Positions 42,034-50,981 are shown, numbered from the stretch's first letter. The stretch: DNA of 64,000 bases from Candidatus Propionivibrio dominans (GCA_016709335.1 JADJNC010000004.1:124001-188000), one strand, 5' to 3'. The notes: generated by a model not told the origin, from the letters alone. Numbers and translations are program-made.

Positions 42034-43284
42034 TCAGGCAATCAGCGGTTTGACCCGGCTGGCGGCCAGTCTGGCGCGGCTGCGCGCTTGCGTGATGTCT
42101 TCACCGTTGGCCACGGCGACGCCCATGCGCCGCTTCATGAAACTCTCCGGCTTGCCGAACAGGCGCAGGTCGCTGCCCGGAACGCTCAAGGCATCGGCGA
42201 CGCCGGCAAAGGCGATTCCCCTGGCTTCGATGCCACCATAGATCACCGCCGAGGCGCCTGGCGAACGCAGCGAAACATCGACCGGCAAACCGAGGATGGC
42301 GCGTGCGTGCAGTTCGAATTCGGAGAAACGCTGCGAAGCCAGCGTCACCAGACCGGTGTCGTGCGGGCGCGGGCTGACTTCGGAGAACCACACCTGATCG
42401 CCCCTGACGAAAAGCTCGACGCCGAACAGGCCGCGACCGCCGAGATTCCCGGTCACCGTGCGGGCAATGGCGCGCGATTTCTCCAGCGCGACTTCGCTCA
42501 TCGGCTGCGGCTGCCAGGATTCAACGTAATCGCCATTTACCTGGAGGTGCCCGACCGGCTCGCAAAAGCAAGTCTCCACTTCGCCGCTGGCGCCGATGGC
42601 ACGTACGGTCAGCAGCGTGATCTCGTACTCGAAGTCGATGAAGCCCTCGACGATGATGCGGCTCTGGCTGACTCGCCCGCCCTGCATCGCGTAGTCCCAC
42701 GCTTTGGCCACATCGTCCGCACCGCGCAGCAGCGACTGCCCCTTGCCGGACGATGACATCGTCGGCTTGACCAGGCACGGGTAGCCGATACCGCCGCCCC
42801 GACCATCGTCGATCGCTGCGTAGAGTCCGGTCAGCGAATCGGCAAAGGCGTAGGGCGAGGTTGGCAACCCCAGTTCCTCGGCGACCAGGCGGCGAATGCC
42901 TTCACGGTTCATCGTCAGGCGCGTCGCGCGTGCCTTCGGGATGACTTCGGCAATGCCCTCGTTTTCGATTTCAAGCAGCATGTCGGTGGCAATTGCCTCG
43001 ATTTCCGGAACCACCAGATGCGGTCGCTCGCGCTCGATGACGGCGCGCAGCGAGGGGCCATCGGTCATCGTCACCACGTGCGAACGGTGCGCAACCTGCA
43101 TGCCGGGGGCGTCGGCGTAGCGATCGACGGCAATCGTCTCGACGCCGAGGCGCTGCAGGGCGATGATCACTTCCTTGCCCAGTTCGCCGGCGCCGAGCAG
43201 CATGACGCGCGTCGCCGAAGGGCTCAAGGGCGTACCGAGCCTTTCAATGGGGTGCTGACGGGGGCCAGTGCTCGTGTTCGGCAT
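42034..43284 (-). CDS. purT: Formate-dependent phosphoribosylglycinamide formyltransferase 2
   Basis: 416 aa ATP-grasp enzyme that uses formate and ATP to formylate glycinamide ribotide in purine synthesis. Visible elements are [20 protein letters not shown] (nucleotide/substrate domain), [26 protein letters not shown] (ATP-binding loop), [12 protein letters not shown] and [20 protein letters not shown] followed by PRPHDTG. The ATG at 43284 has AGGA upstream. It provides a folate-independent alternative to PurN. Confidence 0.95.
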   Translation of the reverse strand: MPNTSTGPRQHPIERLGTPLSPSATRVMLLGAGELGKEVIIALQRLGVETIAVDRYADAPGMQVAHRSHVVTMTDGPSLRAVIERERPHLVVPEIEAIATDMLLEIENEGIAEVIPKARATRLTMNREGIRRLVAEELGLPTSPYAFADSLTGLYAAIDDGRGGGIGYPCLVKPTMSSSGKGQSLLRGADDVAKAWDYAMQGGRVSQSRIIVEGFIDFEYEITLLTVRAIGASGEVETCFCEPVGHLQVNGDYVESWQPQPMSEVALEKSRAIARTVTGNLGGRGLFGVELFVRGDQVWFSEVSPRPHDTGLVTLASQRFSEFELHARAILGLPVDVSLRSPGASAVIYGGIEARGIAFAGVADALSVPGSDLRLFGKPESFMKRRMGVAVANGEDITQARSRARLAASRVKPLIA

Positions 43285-43365
43285 CGCGGAATTCCTGTCT
43301 TCGTGTGAAGGTGGCAAATTCTAGCATGCGTCGCTATCCGGCTTTGGCTGCCCGAACAACGCGCA

Positions 43366-43470
43366 GGGCGAAGGGTGCAAACCCCCTCGCCCTGCGGGAG
43401 AGGGATGGGGTGAGGGCCAAACACTGGCCAATCCTTGTGTTGAGGTAGTCGCGTTTAACTGCGGTTTCCA
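43366..43470. repeat. Moco-locus MITE, partial copy
   Basis: It contains GCAAACCCCCTCGCCCTGCG and GTGAGGGCCAAACACTGGCC, ending GCGTTTAACTGCGGTTTCC. This is the right part of the element seen complete at 48842-49022 and 50127-50305; the left part is diverged or lost. It lies between mog and purT. Confidence 0.65.
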
Positions 43471-43519
43471 TGTTAAATACGGCAGGGTAGCTCTGCCCCA
43501 CGCGATTTGCTTCGCGCCA

Positions 43520-43556
43520 CCATTCTGGATTCCGGCGTGCGCCAGAATGACGGCAG
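43520..43556. repeat. GGATTCCGGC palindrome
   Basis: CTGGATTCCGGCGTGCGCCA followed by GAATGACGG, a slightly degenerate member of the ATTCCGGC repeat family, just after the mog stop. Confidence 0.6.
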
Positions 43557-43568
43557 GAGGCTCGCCAC

Positions 43569-44123
43569 TTACTTCTTTGCGTGTGCCGGCCGGAACGCGG
43601 CGCAGAACTGCGCGTCGGTTTCGAGCCAGGCGCCTTCGATCAGATCGATGCAATACGGCACGGCCGGGAATACGGCCTGCAGGCAATCGTCAATCGCCGA
43701 GGGCTTGCCGGGCAGGTTGATGATCAGACTCTTGCCGCGTATCCCGGCGGTCTGCCGGGACAGGATCGCGGTCGGGACGAACTTCAGCGAGGCGCTGCGC
43801 ATCAGTTCGCCGAAGCCGGGCAGCATCTTGGTGCACACCGCCTCGGTGGCTTCCGGCGTCACATCGCGCAGCGCCGGCCCGGTGCCGCCGGTGGTCACGA
43901 TCAGGCTGCACCCTTCGCTATCGCTCAACTCGCGCAGCGCGTCCTCGATTTGCGGCTGCTCGTCGGGGATCACCCTGGCCACCGCCTGCCACGGACTGGA
44001 CAGCGCGCGCGTCAACCAGGCGTGGATCGCCGGCCCGCCCCGGTCTTCATAGACTCCGCTGCTGGCGCGGTCGGAAATGGTCAGAATGCCGATACGGGCC
44101 ACGGGTTTGTGCTTGCAGTTCAT
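43569..44123 (-). CDS. mog: Molybdopterin adenylyltransferase
   Basis: 184 aa. It adenylates molybdopterin to prepare it for molybdate insertion by MoeA. The MoCF signature [20 protein letters not shown] is intact, as are [18 protein letters not shown] at the start and [13 protein letters not shown] at the end. It overlaps the moeA 3' end by 4 bases (ATGA), so it is co-transcribed with moeA. Confidence 0.92.
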   Translation of the reverse strand: MNCKHKPVARIGILTISDRASSGVYEDRGGPAIHAWLTRALSSPWQAVARVIPDEQPQIEDALRELSDSEGCSLIVTTGGTGPALRDVTPEATEAVCTKMLPGFGELMRSASLKFVPTAILSRQTAGIRGKSLIINLPGKPSAIDDCLQAVFPAVPYCIDLIEGAWLETDAQFCAAFRPAHAKK

Positions 44124-45068
44124 GCTTCCCCCTCGAAACCTGCTTCACTCTGGAAAACGGTGCCATCGAGAAGTTGCACCTGTGCCATTTCGCCTGCCGC
44201 CAGCCCGGAGCTCGTCGCCGGAACGACCAGCAATCCGTCGGCTTGTGCCATCGACAACAGCGCGCCACTGCTTTGGCTGCCGGTCGAACGGGCCACATAG
44301 TCGCCCGCCGCATCGCGTTCAAGAATGACGCGGATGAACTCGGTGCGGCCCGGCCGAATCGTGACCGGATGCGCCAGACGCGCGGCAAGCGTTCGCCGGT
44401 AGAGGCGCGGATTCCCCATCATCCGGCGCAGCGCGGGCAGGACAAACTGCTCGAAGCAGACCATGCTCGACACCGGATTGCCCGGCAGGCCAAAGACGAT
44501 GCTGCTGGCGGTGGTGCCGAAATATGGCCACCCGCGGCCGGCAATGGACCGTCACCTGAGCGCATTTGACCGTCGCCAGAACGCCGATCACGCCAGGCGT
44601 AATTTCCGTCCCGGCGCTCAATACCACCTGCCCGTTGCGCATCGCTTCACCGAGCAGACGAATGTCATTGCCGGGTTTGACCGGGCAGCGGATTTCAACC
44701 TGGCCATCGGCGAGCATCTGCGTATCCTCGACCCGGATCACGGCATCGGCGCCGGCCGGCACCGGCGCTCCGGTCATGATGCGCGAGCACTGGTCGGCGA
44801 GCACCGTTCTCGCCGGCCTGTCGCCGGCCTTGATGTCTTCGATTATGGTCAAGGCAGTTGGCGTACTGGCCAGATCGGCACTGCGCAGCGCAAAACCATC
44901 CATCGCCGAAACATCGAAGGGTGGCTGATCGCGGTTGGCACGAATCTCTTCGGCCAGCACCCGCCCCAGCGAGTGTTCGAGTTTGACGATCTCGCTATTG
45001 AGGGTCGTTACATGCTGCAGAACGCAGTTTTGCGCATCTCTTACCGACAGATGTTTTGCTTCGCTCAA
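44120..45068 (-). pseudogene. moeA: Molybdopterin molybdenumtransferase, internally deleted
   Basis: The N-terminal half is normal to about residue 183: FDVSAMDGFALRSADLAST, SRIMTGAPVPAGADAVIRVE, then RPRVAIF. Immediately after, at about 44520, it jumps to a different frame reading [20 protein letters not shown] and the usual C-terminal domain to 44120. A normal MoeA of about 400 aa would have roughly 110 residues between these points, including the GGVSVG molybdopterin-binding motif. About 330 bases and the frame are missing. It starts with TTG at 45068. As written the gene cannot make active MoeA, which inserts molybdate. A collapsed assembly is possible. Confidence 0.85.
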
Positions 45069-45256
45069 GGGGTTACCTTTCCAGATTCGGGTTCAGTTAA
45101 TGGCTCGAACCGTGGCGAAAGCGCGCAGCTTTTGAGCAGGTAATCCCCTTCAGGTGATCCTTGGAGAGCCTCGGCGAGCAGAGCGTATTGCTTTTGTAGT
45201 TGTTTATCTTGACACTTAATTTGTCGGTGTGATTCTGGGAGCGGGGTGTTTGTCAT
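45065..45256 (-). CDS. Small hypothetical protein upstream of moeA
   Basis: 63 aa from the ATG at 45256. No family recognised. It is charged and helical, reading TNTPLPESHRQIKCQDKQLQ then KQYALLAEALQGSPEGDYLL. Its stop overlaps the TTG of moeA (TTGA), suggesting translational coupling, which supports it being real. Confidence 0.45.
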   Translation of the reverse strand: MTNTPLPESHRQIKCQDKQLQKQYALLAEALQGSPEGDYLLKSCALSPRFEPLTEPESGKVTP

Positions 45257-45391
45257 TGTGATTCCAATTCCTTTTCCGGCATTACCGTAAATTACAGCCT
45301 GGATTTCAATTTCGACTGATAACACATTGGCTGGGATCGGGCGGCTACCGACCCAAAGCGGTCGCTTTTATTTTTGGGGGTACATGGAAAA

Positions 45392-46591
45392 TTATGGCTC
45401 TAATGCCAGCTCAGCCAACCAAGAACATGAAGCCGCAACGTTGTTGCTTGGCCTCGACCCGAAAAGCAAAACAAAATTTTTCTTCACTGGGACTGGCGTG
45501 ATAACGGCAGGTCGCTTTTCGTGGCAGGGCGGGAGAGCAGCTCTTTGTACTTTTTCGTTGCCGGATTGTCCGTCCAATCTGGAAAGCACGATCTCGCCCT
45601 CAATGCTACAGGTTACCAATAAATCACCGTTTTCAAGCACGGCATGTTTCTGATGGCATTTTTTCCATACCGCTGAACGTCCTGGCCGTGGTGTAGCTGT
45701 ATGTCTTAGCGGCACATTCCATTGCACTGTGCCGGTTAGCGAAACCTTAGCCACGGTAAGAGGCTTGTCGTCTGACGGGTCGCGCCAACCCACCAGAGCA
45801 AAATATCCATCCGGAGATGCTTCTATTGAGAGAGCCTCATATCGCCTGCTTCGATGCGCATTGAGGTTCGGGCGAATGACATGCTCTGCGAGAACCTTCC
45901 CTCGTGGGTCGAGCAGCCAGAAAACGGCCTCCTCCTCATACGGATAGCTAGTCGAAGCTGCCTTCCGCAGCCCTAAAAAAGCGATATTTCCGTCATACCC
46001 TTCGGTTATTGCAGCGTTTGCGCCAAACCCAATGGTCTTTTCCCAGGAAGTTTTCCCTTGATCGGAAATTCTTGCCAGCCATGTGCCGTTCTCTATCGGG
46101 CCTGTCACCAAAACGCCGCCATCACGCGAAGGGTGCAATGCAACTATCTGCCTCCAGGATCGTCTGCCAAAAGTAAACTCGGCCAGCTTCTGTCCGGTCT
46201 GAGTAAACTTTCCCAGATAGGCATCGGCCATATCTGCTCCAGGGAACCAAGCACGCTGATTGATTCGACCGCCTACCCAAATGTTGCCTTGGCTATCTAG
46301 TGCAGCATCAAGGATCAGCGCCTTGGTATCGAGTAAGCTAATGCTACCTAGCCCACGTCGATTTAATGGAACAATCCTGTTCCCGACGGCTATCAGTTCA
46401 TCACTTCCCATCTGCAAAATGCGTTCTGGCAATTGCTGCGATGGCCGCTCTCGACTGTCGGGAATCGCAAGCTCCCAGTTCAATTGAAGTGGCTTTGACT
46501 TCGAGGCTTGCTCACTCGCGGTAGCTGGTGCGAGACACGCCGAAAGCACAATTGTAATGAGAATTCGACTCAGCGAAGTATTGGAGCGCAT
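45392..46591 (-). CDS. Hypothetical exported beta-propeller-like protein
   Basis: 399 aa from the ATG at 46591. A signal peptide (LSRILITIVLSACLAPATA) is followed by repeated short beta units (DSQGNIWVGGRIN, SRDGGVLVTGPIENGTWLAR, EGYDGNIAFLGLRKA) that look like degenerate propeller blades. I see no catalytic motif. The base composition is slightly more AT-rich than its neighbours. It is unrelated to the flanking Moco genes, so it may be an insertion into that locus. Confidence 0.6.
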   Translation of the reverse strand: MRSNTSLSRILITIVLSACLAPATASEQASKSKPLQLNWELAIPDSRERPSQQLPERILQMGSDELIAVGNRIVPLNRRGLGSISLLDTKALILDAALDSQGNIWVGGRINQRAWFPGADMADAYLGKFTQTGQKLAEFTFGRRSWRQIVALHPSRDGGVLVTGPIENGTWLARISDQGKTSWEKTIGFGANAAITEGYDGNIAFLGLRKAASTSYPYEEEAVFWLLDPRGKVLAEHVIRPNLNAHRSRRYEALSIEASPDGYFALVGWRDPSDDKPLTVAKVSLTGTVQWNVPLRHTATPRPGRSAVWKKCHQKHAVLENGDLLVTCSIEGEIVLSRLDGQSGNEKVQRAALPPCHEKRPAVITPVPVKKNFVLLFGSRPSNNVAASCSWLAELALEP

Positions 46592-46724
46592 GCGATCAGT
46601 ACCCAAGATTGTCTATAACCATAGCGCATACCAACTGACCACTTCTGGCCGTTAGCAGTTGGTCAACCCCACCCACAAGCAATATAGCCCATTCATCGCT
46701 CTGCATCGCCAGAGCGCATAAAAC

Positions 46725-47030
46725 TCAGTCCACGTCCTGCCCCCAATATCCTGCTTCACGCTGATGACGGATCGCGAGAATCAGGAGGGCGTCATGCGCT
46801 TCCTCCAGGCTGTAGAGGGCCAGGTAACCGCTTCGACCGCGAGAGATGACCAACTCCCGCAATCCAAACTCAACGGGTCGGCCGATCAGCGGATGCCGGA
46901 TCAATACACTGACGGCTTCCTCGATCAACTCAAGCGTCTCGGCTGCCGCCGCATAATCAGTCTCGACCAGAAAGTCGGTAAGTCTTTCGAGATCGGCAAG
47001 CGCTCTTGCCGAATAGCTCAGCTTTGCCAA
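46725..47030 (-). CDS. RelE/ParE-family toxin
   Basis: 101 aa, reading KLSYSARALADLERLTDFLV at the start, then IRHPLIGRPVEFGLRELVIS and a C-terminal LLILAIRHQREAGY. This is the RelE/ParE fold with the usual basic C-terminus. It overlaps the antitoxin gene by 13 bases. It is not closely similar to the ParE at 35.4 kb, so the two systems are independent. Confidence 0.85.
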   Translation of the reverse strand: MAKLSYSARALADLERLTDFLVETDYAAAAETLELIEEAVSVLIRHPLIGRPVEFGLRELVISRGRSGYLALYSLEEAHDALLILAIRHQREAGYWGQDVD

Positions 47031-47302
47031 GATCTGGCTTTTGGCTTTGCTGACTTGTTGCCGGAAATACGCGCTTTCAGGTAGGCATGAACCTCGCTGG
47101 CCTCATAACCCTTGCCGGTGCTCAACATTTGTTCCCGTGCTGCTTGAGCCTCGCTTACGAAACTGGCATGACGTTCCGCTGAAGTGGCTGCCTGCTCTAT
47201 CGCTTGTACCATGAATGCATGTGGCGACACGCCTTTCTTCTCGGCTGCGGCAATGGCCCGTTGCTTGAGCTCGTCAGAAAGCTTGAGAGATGTAGTTGTC
47301 AT
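47018..47302 (-). CDS. Ribbon-helix-helix (CopG-like) antitoxin
   Basis: 94 aa with an N-terminal RHH motif TTTSLKLSDELKQRAIAAAE and a helical C-terminus that would wrap the toxin. It is first in the operon and would be autoregulatory. It pairs with the RelE/ParE toxin downstream. Confidence 0.83.
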   Translation of the reverse strand: MTTTSLKLSDELKQRAIAAAEKKGVSPHAFMVQAIEQAATSAERHASFVSEAQAAREQMLSTGKGYEASEVHAYLKARISGNKSAKPKARSWQS

Positions 47303-47676
47303 TTTCGTGCACCTTTTCGCTTGGCGGTGGCACTAGAGTAGCACCGGCATACAGTGAGGGGCAATACTTGATTGCTGCCGACGCTTTTGCACACAAGTCA
47401 GAATACTACCTCTCTGCCCCACGGGATTTGCTTGGAGGCATATTCTCGTTGCTCAGGTTAGCGACAGCGTAAGCCGACTAAAGAGTGATAAAGCCGGTCT
47501 GCGGAAGTGCCGGGCCTACTCGCTGGCAGAAGTCGGGTTACGGCCTGTGGCCTAACCCGACCTACACGACTATATCTAAAGCGCAGTTAGATCGCTGATG
47601 CAAATGGTTCTACGCTTTTAATATAGCGATTCCCCGACGCGAGCCTGGGTGCGTTTTTCGATCTGGCCGACGGTGT
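47303..47676. other. Intergenic with REP copies
   Basis: 374 bases between the antitoxin and the STAS-like regulator. A good REP copy lies at 47529-47567 (GAAGTCGGGTTACGGCCTGT then GGCCTAACCCGACCTACAC), and a decayed one near 47451-47480. No gene seen. Confidence 0.6.
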
Positions 47677-48690
47677 TCATGTATTCGATCCCTTCATGGC
47701 TCGCTTGAACATGTTGTCCACCGCCGGCGTCATGTGTATCGGCAACAGGGCGGTGGCTGGGTGAGCCAGCCGAAACACGCGAAACACCTCATCGGCAAAC
47801 GCCTGGCCGATCTCCTCCACCCCCGCAAAATCCAGCACCACGGTTTGAAAAAGCTCGAAGCGCTGGGTCAGCCGCCTGGCTTGCGAGCGGGAAACCAGCT
47901 TTTCCCCTTCATGCTGCGCCAGACGAACCGGCACGATGGTCTTGGCAAAGGTGTATTCCTCCGGCGCGGCAAACTGGTCGAATACCTCGTTCAAGCGGCG
48001 CTCGCTATCATTGGCCAGGCGCATCAACACCAATGTGCCTGGCGCCTCGGCAGGGCGCTCCAGCAGCACATCCGCACCCCATTCATCGTGCATGAAGTGC
48101 AGCGTGCCGGAACGAATGGCGAAGGCATCCATGACCTTGGACGAAAAGAAGATGCCCTCGCCGGTATGGTTGGCGGGATCGGTGGTCATCTTGCCCTTGG
48201 CCAGTTCCAGAATCGCTTCGCGCGGGTCGTACAGATTCAGCGCCCGCTGAATCTTGAGGAAGATGCCCTCACCCTCGTCGGCGACATACACCGTGCTGTT
48301 CAGCGCATCGCGCAGCAATTTCACCGTCACCCGCTCCGAAGCGGAATGGTCGATGGCGTTGTTCACCATTTCCGTCACTGCGTAGTGCCAGATGTCGCGC
48401 ACATTGGCGGGCAGATCGCCAAGCCGGGGGGCAATCGACTCGCGCCATACCCTATCCTCGCTCAGCCCCTCCCGCATATACACCTGTTGTACCTGCGCCA
48501 GCGTCGCCAGCCGATAACTTACCCCTCGCCCGACGCCGGACGAGGTGATCACGCCTTCCGTTTTCAGCCTGGCCAGCCAGGCACTGGCCGACTGACGCGA
48601 CACCCCATGCTGCACGGCCAGACGCGCAGCGACATTGCTGCCGTCGAGGGCAATCGCGGCAAGCATGGAACGGCGCAGGTCTGTCTTCAT
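47677..48690 (-). CDS. HTH / HATPase / STAS-like (DUF4325) regulator
   Basis: 337 aa from the ATG at 48690. Domain 1 (residues 1-65) is a winged helix: VAARLAVQHGVSRQSASAWL. Domain 2 (100-230) is a GHKL ATPase with N-box YAVTEMVNNAIDHSASE, G1 VADEGEGIFLKI and G2 HTGEGIFFSSKV. Domain 3 (255-337) is STAS-like DUF4325: TVVLDFAGVEEIGQAFADEV. This order resembles an anti-sigma kinase and its antagonist fused behind a DNA-binding domain. The function is not established. Three evenly spaced CTTTAC motifs precede it and may be its own operator. Confidence 0.8.
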   Translation of the reverse strand: MKTDLRRSMLAAIALDGSNVAARLAVQHGVSRQSASAWLARLKTEGVITSSGVGRGVSYRLATLAQVQQVYMREGLSEDRVWRESIAPRLGDLPANVRDIWHYAVTEMVNNAIDHSASERVTVKLLRDALNSTVYVADEGEGIFLKIQRALNLYDPREAILELAKGKMTTDPANHTGEGIFFSSKVMDAFAIRSGTLHFMHDEWGADVLLERPAEAPGTLVLMRLANDSERRLNEVFDQFAAPEEYTFAKTIVPVRLAQHEGEKLVSRSQARRLTQRFELFQTVVLDFAGVEEIGQAFADEVFRVFRLAHPATALLPIHMTPAVDNMFKRAMKGSNT

Positions 48691-48702
48691 GGGCAATTAA
48701 AC

Positions 48703-48752
48703 GTAAAGAAAAACAGGATTAATTGTAAAGTAAAAATATAAGAAACGTAAAG
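48703..48752 (-). promoter_or_regulatory. Three CTTTAC iterons at exact 22-base spacing
   Basis: GTAAAG on the + strand at 48703-48708, 48725-48730 and 48747-48752 (CTTTAC on the coding strand) lie 13-62 bases upstream of the regulator's ATG in an AT-rich stretch. Starts are exactly 22 bases apart, about two helical turns, so all face the same side of the DNA. The outer two extend to CTTTACG. Confidence 0.6.
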
Positions 48753-48790
48753 CGGCTGGGCTAGGAAAATGCTGAGCCTGCACATTGGCA

Positions 48791-48829
48791 GAAGTCGGGT
48801 TACGGCCTGCGGCCTAACCCGACCTACAC
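48791..48829. repeat. REP element next to the MITE
   Basis: GAAGTCGGGTTACGGCCTGC continues into GGCCTAACCCGACCTACAC, nearly identical to the copy at 47529. Confidence 0.75.
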
Positions 48830-48841
48830 GATTTGAAGATG

Positions 48842-49022
48842 ATCCTAGAAACCGCAGTTGAGCGGGACTTATTGGCTGCAACACCATGTTTGGCAAGGGT
48901 TTGGCCCTCACCCCGACCCTCTCCCGCAGGGAGAGGGGGTTTTCACCCTTCGCCCTGCGGGAGAAGGGCCGGGGATGAGGGCCTACGATATCGGCATTAC
49001 GCTCAACTGCGTTTTTTAGGAT
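48842..49022. repeat. Moco-locus MITE, complete copy with terminal inverted repeats
   Basis: 181 bases. The ends are 23-base inverted repeats matching at 21 positions (ATCCTAGAAACCGCAGTTGA... and ...CTCAACTGCGTTTTTTAGGA). Inside are two hairpin-forming segments, CCCTCTCCC-GCA-GGGAGAGGG and CGCCCTGCGGGAGAAGGGC. No coding capacity. It lies between the 3' end of mobA and the regulator's promoter. Confidence 0.8.
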
Positions 49023-49031
49023 GATTTCGAT

Positions 49032-49625
49032 CTAATCTGCCTCTTCACTTCGCCTTGCCGCCGCCACATCCTGCGGCGTATCGAGATCGAAAAAGCTGCG
49101 CAATCCGGGGTCGCTCTCCAGCAAGTCCGATTCGTCGACATAACAAACCTTCAATTGCTCAAGCGCCGCGCGCAGACTGTGCCTGCCCTTTGCTTCAAGC
49201 AGAGCCCGCAGCGTATCCAGGCCACTGGCCGAATAAAATGCGGCCAGGGGTTGCGGGTGTCCGTGCACGACGGGCACCACGGCCTGGTAGCCGGCACGAC
49301 GTTGCGCCAGCCGTTCGATCAGCGCGGGCTGCACGAAAGGCATGTCGCTGGCTACTGCAAAGATCCAGGGCGTACCGGCCTGAGCCAGACCGGCGCACAG
49401 GCCGGCCAGTGGCCCGGCGTTGGGGTAGTCGTCGCAGACTTGCGGCAATTCGATCTCGGGACGGTGCTGGCGAACGCTGACCAGAACCTGCGGAAACAGC
49501 GGCTGTACGATGGCGATCACCCGCTGCAGCAACGTTCGATCGCCGAGCAGGAGCTGCGTCTTGTCGCAACCCATGCGCTGCGAATCGCCGCCGGCCATGA
49601 CCAGTGCGGTGCAGTCCTCGATCAT
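49032..49625 (-). CDS. mobA: Molybdenum cofactor guanylyltransferase
   Basis: 197 aa. It transfers GMP to molybdenum cofactor to make the bis-MGD form used by DMSO-reductase-family enzymes. The nucleotidyltransferase start ALVMAGGDSQRMGCDKTQL and the metal-binding FAVASDMPFVQPALIERLAQ are present. It overlaps mobB by 4 bases. Confidence 0.94.
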   Translation of the reverse strand: MIEDCTALVMAGGDSQRMGCDKTQLLLGDRTLLQRVIAIVQPLFPQVLVSVRQHRPEIELPQVCDDYPNAGPLAGLCAGLAQAGTPWIFAVASDMPFVQPALIERLAQRRAGYQAVVPVVHGHPQPLAAFYSASGLDTLRALLEAKGRHSLRAALEQLKVCYVDESDLLESDPGLRSFFDLDTPQDVAAARRSEEAD

Positions 49626-50128
49626 CGCTCGGCGTGCTCGAGCAGAAAGCTGGCCAGTCCGGCGATGTCGTCGAGCGCAAAATGCGGGAGCTGTGGATAA
49701 ACCTCGTCCATGTCGGTGACGATGCCGATCAGTCCGTCTTCGATGGCGCAGCGTGGCGGTTTGCCGCAGGCGCGCCGCAGGACTTCAATCTTGACTCCCG
49801 GTGCCAGCGAAAAGCCCTCGGCCAGAACCATGTCTGCCTCACCGAGAAAGCGCTCGGCCAGTTGCTCCGGGTCGCGACGATCGACGGCATCGGCCACCAG
49901 TTGCAACTCGTCGGCGGTGACCAGCATGCTGATCGCGGCGCCGGCCTGCTTGTAGCGCCAACTGTCCTTGCCCTCCCTGTCAAGCGCGACCTTGTGGTGT
50001 GCATGCTTGATGGTTGCCAGATGCAAGCCCCTGGCCGTCAACACGGGCAACAGTTTCTCGACCAGCGTGGTCTTGCCGGAACCGGAATGCCCGACAAAAA
50101 TGAATACCGGCGGAACCAGAGAATTCAT
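49622..50128 (-). CDS. mobB: Molybdopterin-guanine dinucleotide biosynthesis adaptor MobB
   Basis: 168 aa GTP-binding protein with a P-loop FVGHSGSGKTTLVEKLLPVL and the MobB motifs TIKHAHHKVALDREGKDSWR and VLAEGFSLAPGVKIEVLR. It assists MobA but is not strictly essential in E. coli. Its ATG overlaps the end of a MITE, which now supplies its leader, so its ribosome binding site was probably changed by the insertion. Confidence 0.93.
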   Translation of the reverse strand: MNSLVPPVFIFVGHSGSGKTTLVEKLLPVLTARGLHLATIKHAHHKVALDREGKDSWRYKQAGAAISMLVTADELQLVADAVDRRDPEQLAERFLGEADMVLAEGFSLAPGVKIEVLRRACGKPPRCAIEDGLIGIVTDMDEVYPQLPHFALDDIAGLASFLLEHAER

Positions 50129-50305
50129 CTTTAAAGCCGCAGTTTGGCGTGATGCCTATAGCGTAAGCCCTCATCCCCAGCCCTTCTCCCGCTGGGAGAA
50201 GGGTGCAAACCCCCTCGCCCCGTGGGAGAGGGAGGGGTGAGGGCCAAACGCTCGCCAAATCTGGTGTTGCGGCCAATTTGTCGCGCTTGACTGCGATTTC
50301 CGGAT
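50127..50305. repeat. Moco-locus MITE, second complete copy
   Basis: It starts ATCTTTAAAGCCGCAGTTTG and ends TTGACTGCGATTTCCGGAT. It aligns over its whole length with the reverse complement of the copy at 48842-49022, with scattered differences. It is inserted within the Moco operon, between the moaE stop and the mobB start. Confidence 0.8.
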
Positions 50306-50314
50306 TCGTTGAAC

Positions 50315-50740
50315 TCATGGATGCGGCGTTACCCAGCAATCGCCTTGCGGCGTGATCTCTTTTTTCCAGATGGGAACCCGTTCTTTGAGTTCATCGATGA
50401 TCCACTGACATGCCTGCAGAGCCGGGGCGCGATGTTCGGCGCCGGTGGCGATGAAGACTATCGAATCGCCGGCGCGCACCACTCCCAGACGATGCACGAT
50501 GCGCGCATCGATCAGGCCGAAACGTTCGATCGCTTCGCTGCGCAGTTTCTGCATCTCGGCCACGGCCATCGGTTCGTAGGCGTCGAAACTGATTTCACTG
50601 ACCTCGCGGCCTTCCGAGAAGTCACGTGCGCAACCGAGAAAAGTCGCAATGCCGCCGATGCGTTTTGAGCCGGCCAGCAGTGCCCGGATTTCCTCGTCGG
50701 GCGAGAAGTCTTCGCGTTGAATGCGGACGGGGTCCTGCAT
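50315..50740 (-). CDS. moaE: Molybdopterin synthase catalytic subunit
   Basis: 141 aa. With MoaD it adds the dithiolene sulfurs to precursor Z. ATFLGCARDFSEGREVSEIS, SFDAYEPMAVAEMQKL, HRLGVVRAGDSIVFIATGAE and the late VPIWKKEI with its catalytic lysine are present. It starts one base after the moaD stop. Confidence 0.94.
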   Translation of the reverse strand: MQDPVRIQREDFSPDEEIRALLAGSKRIGGIATFLGCARDFSEGREVSEISFDAYEPMAVAEMQKLRSEAIERFGLIDARIVHRLGVVRAGDSIVFIATGAEHRAPALQACQWIIDELKERVPIWKKEITPQGDCWVTPHP

Positions 50741-50741
50741 C

Positions 50742-50981
50742 TCATCCCCCCGAGAACTTCGACATGAAGACGACTTCGCTGTTGTCTGCCAGCGGCAGGG
50801 ATCTGTCCCTGACATGCTCCCCATTGACGGCGGCCAGGGTGACCAGTGCGAAGGCTTCCGGGTACCTGGGCTGCAAGTGTGCCTGCACATCCTGCAAGCG
50901 CATCCCGGAATGGAATTCGACTTCCAGGCGGCTGGCGCCCACGCGTTCGGCGACCGGCCCGAAAAACAGTACGGTGATCAT
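50742..50981 (-). CDS. moaD: Molybdopterin synthase sulfur carrier subunit
   Basis: 79 aa ubiquitin-like protein beginning ITVLFFGPVAERVGASRLEV and ending FMSKFSGG, the Gly-Gly that is thiocarboxylated. It overlaps moaC by 4 bases. Confidence 0.93.
   Translation of the reverse strand: MITVLFFGPVAERVGASRLEVEFHSGMRLQDVQAHLQPRYPEAFALVTLAAVNGEHVRDRSLPLADNSEVVFMSKFSGG

Noticed and set aside
41202..42756. Long Pro/Arg/Gly-rich open frames, up to 506 codons, both strands
   Set aside because: They exist only because the block has almost no A or T to form stops. They lack any domain, start in poly-C and run antisense into purT.
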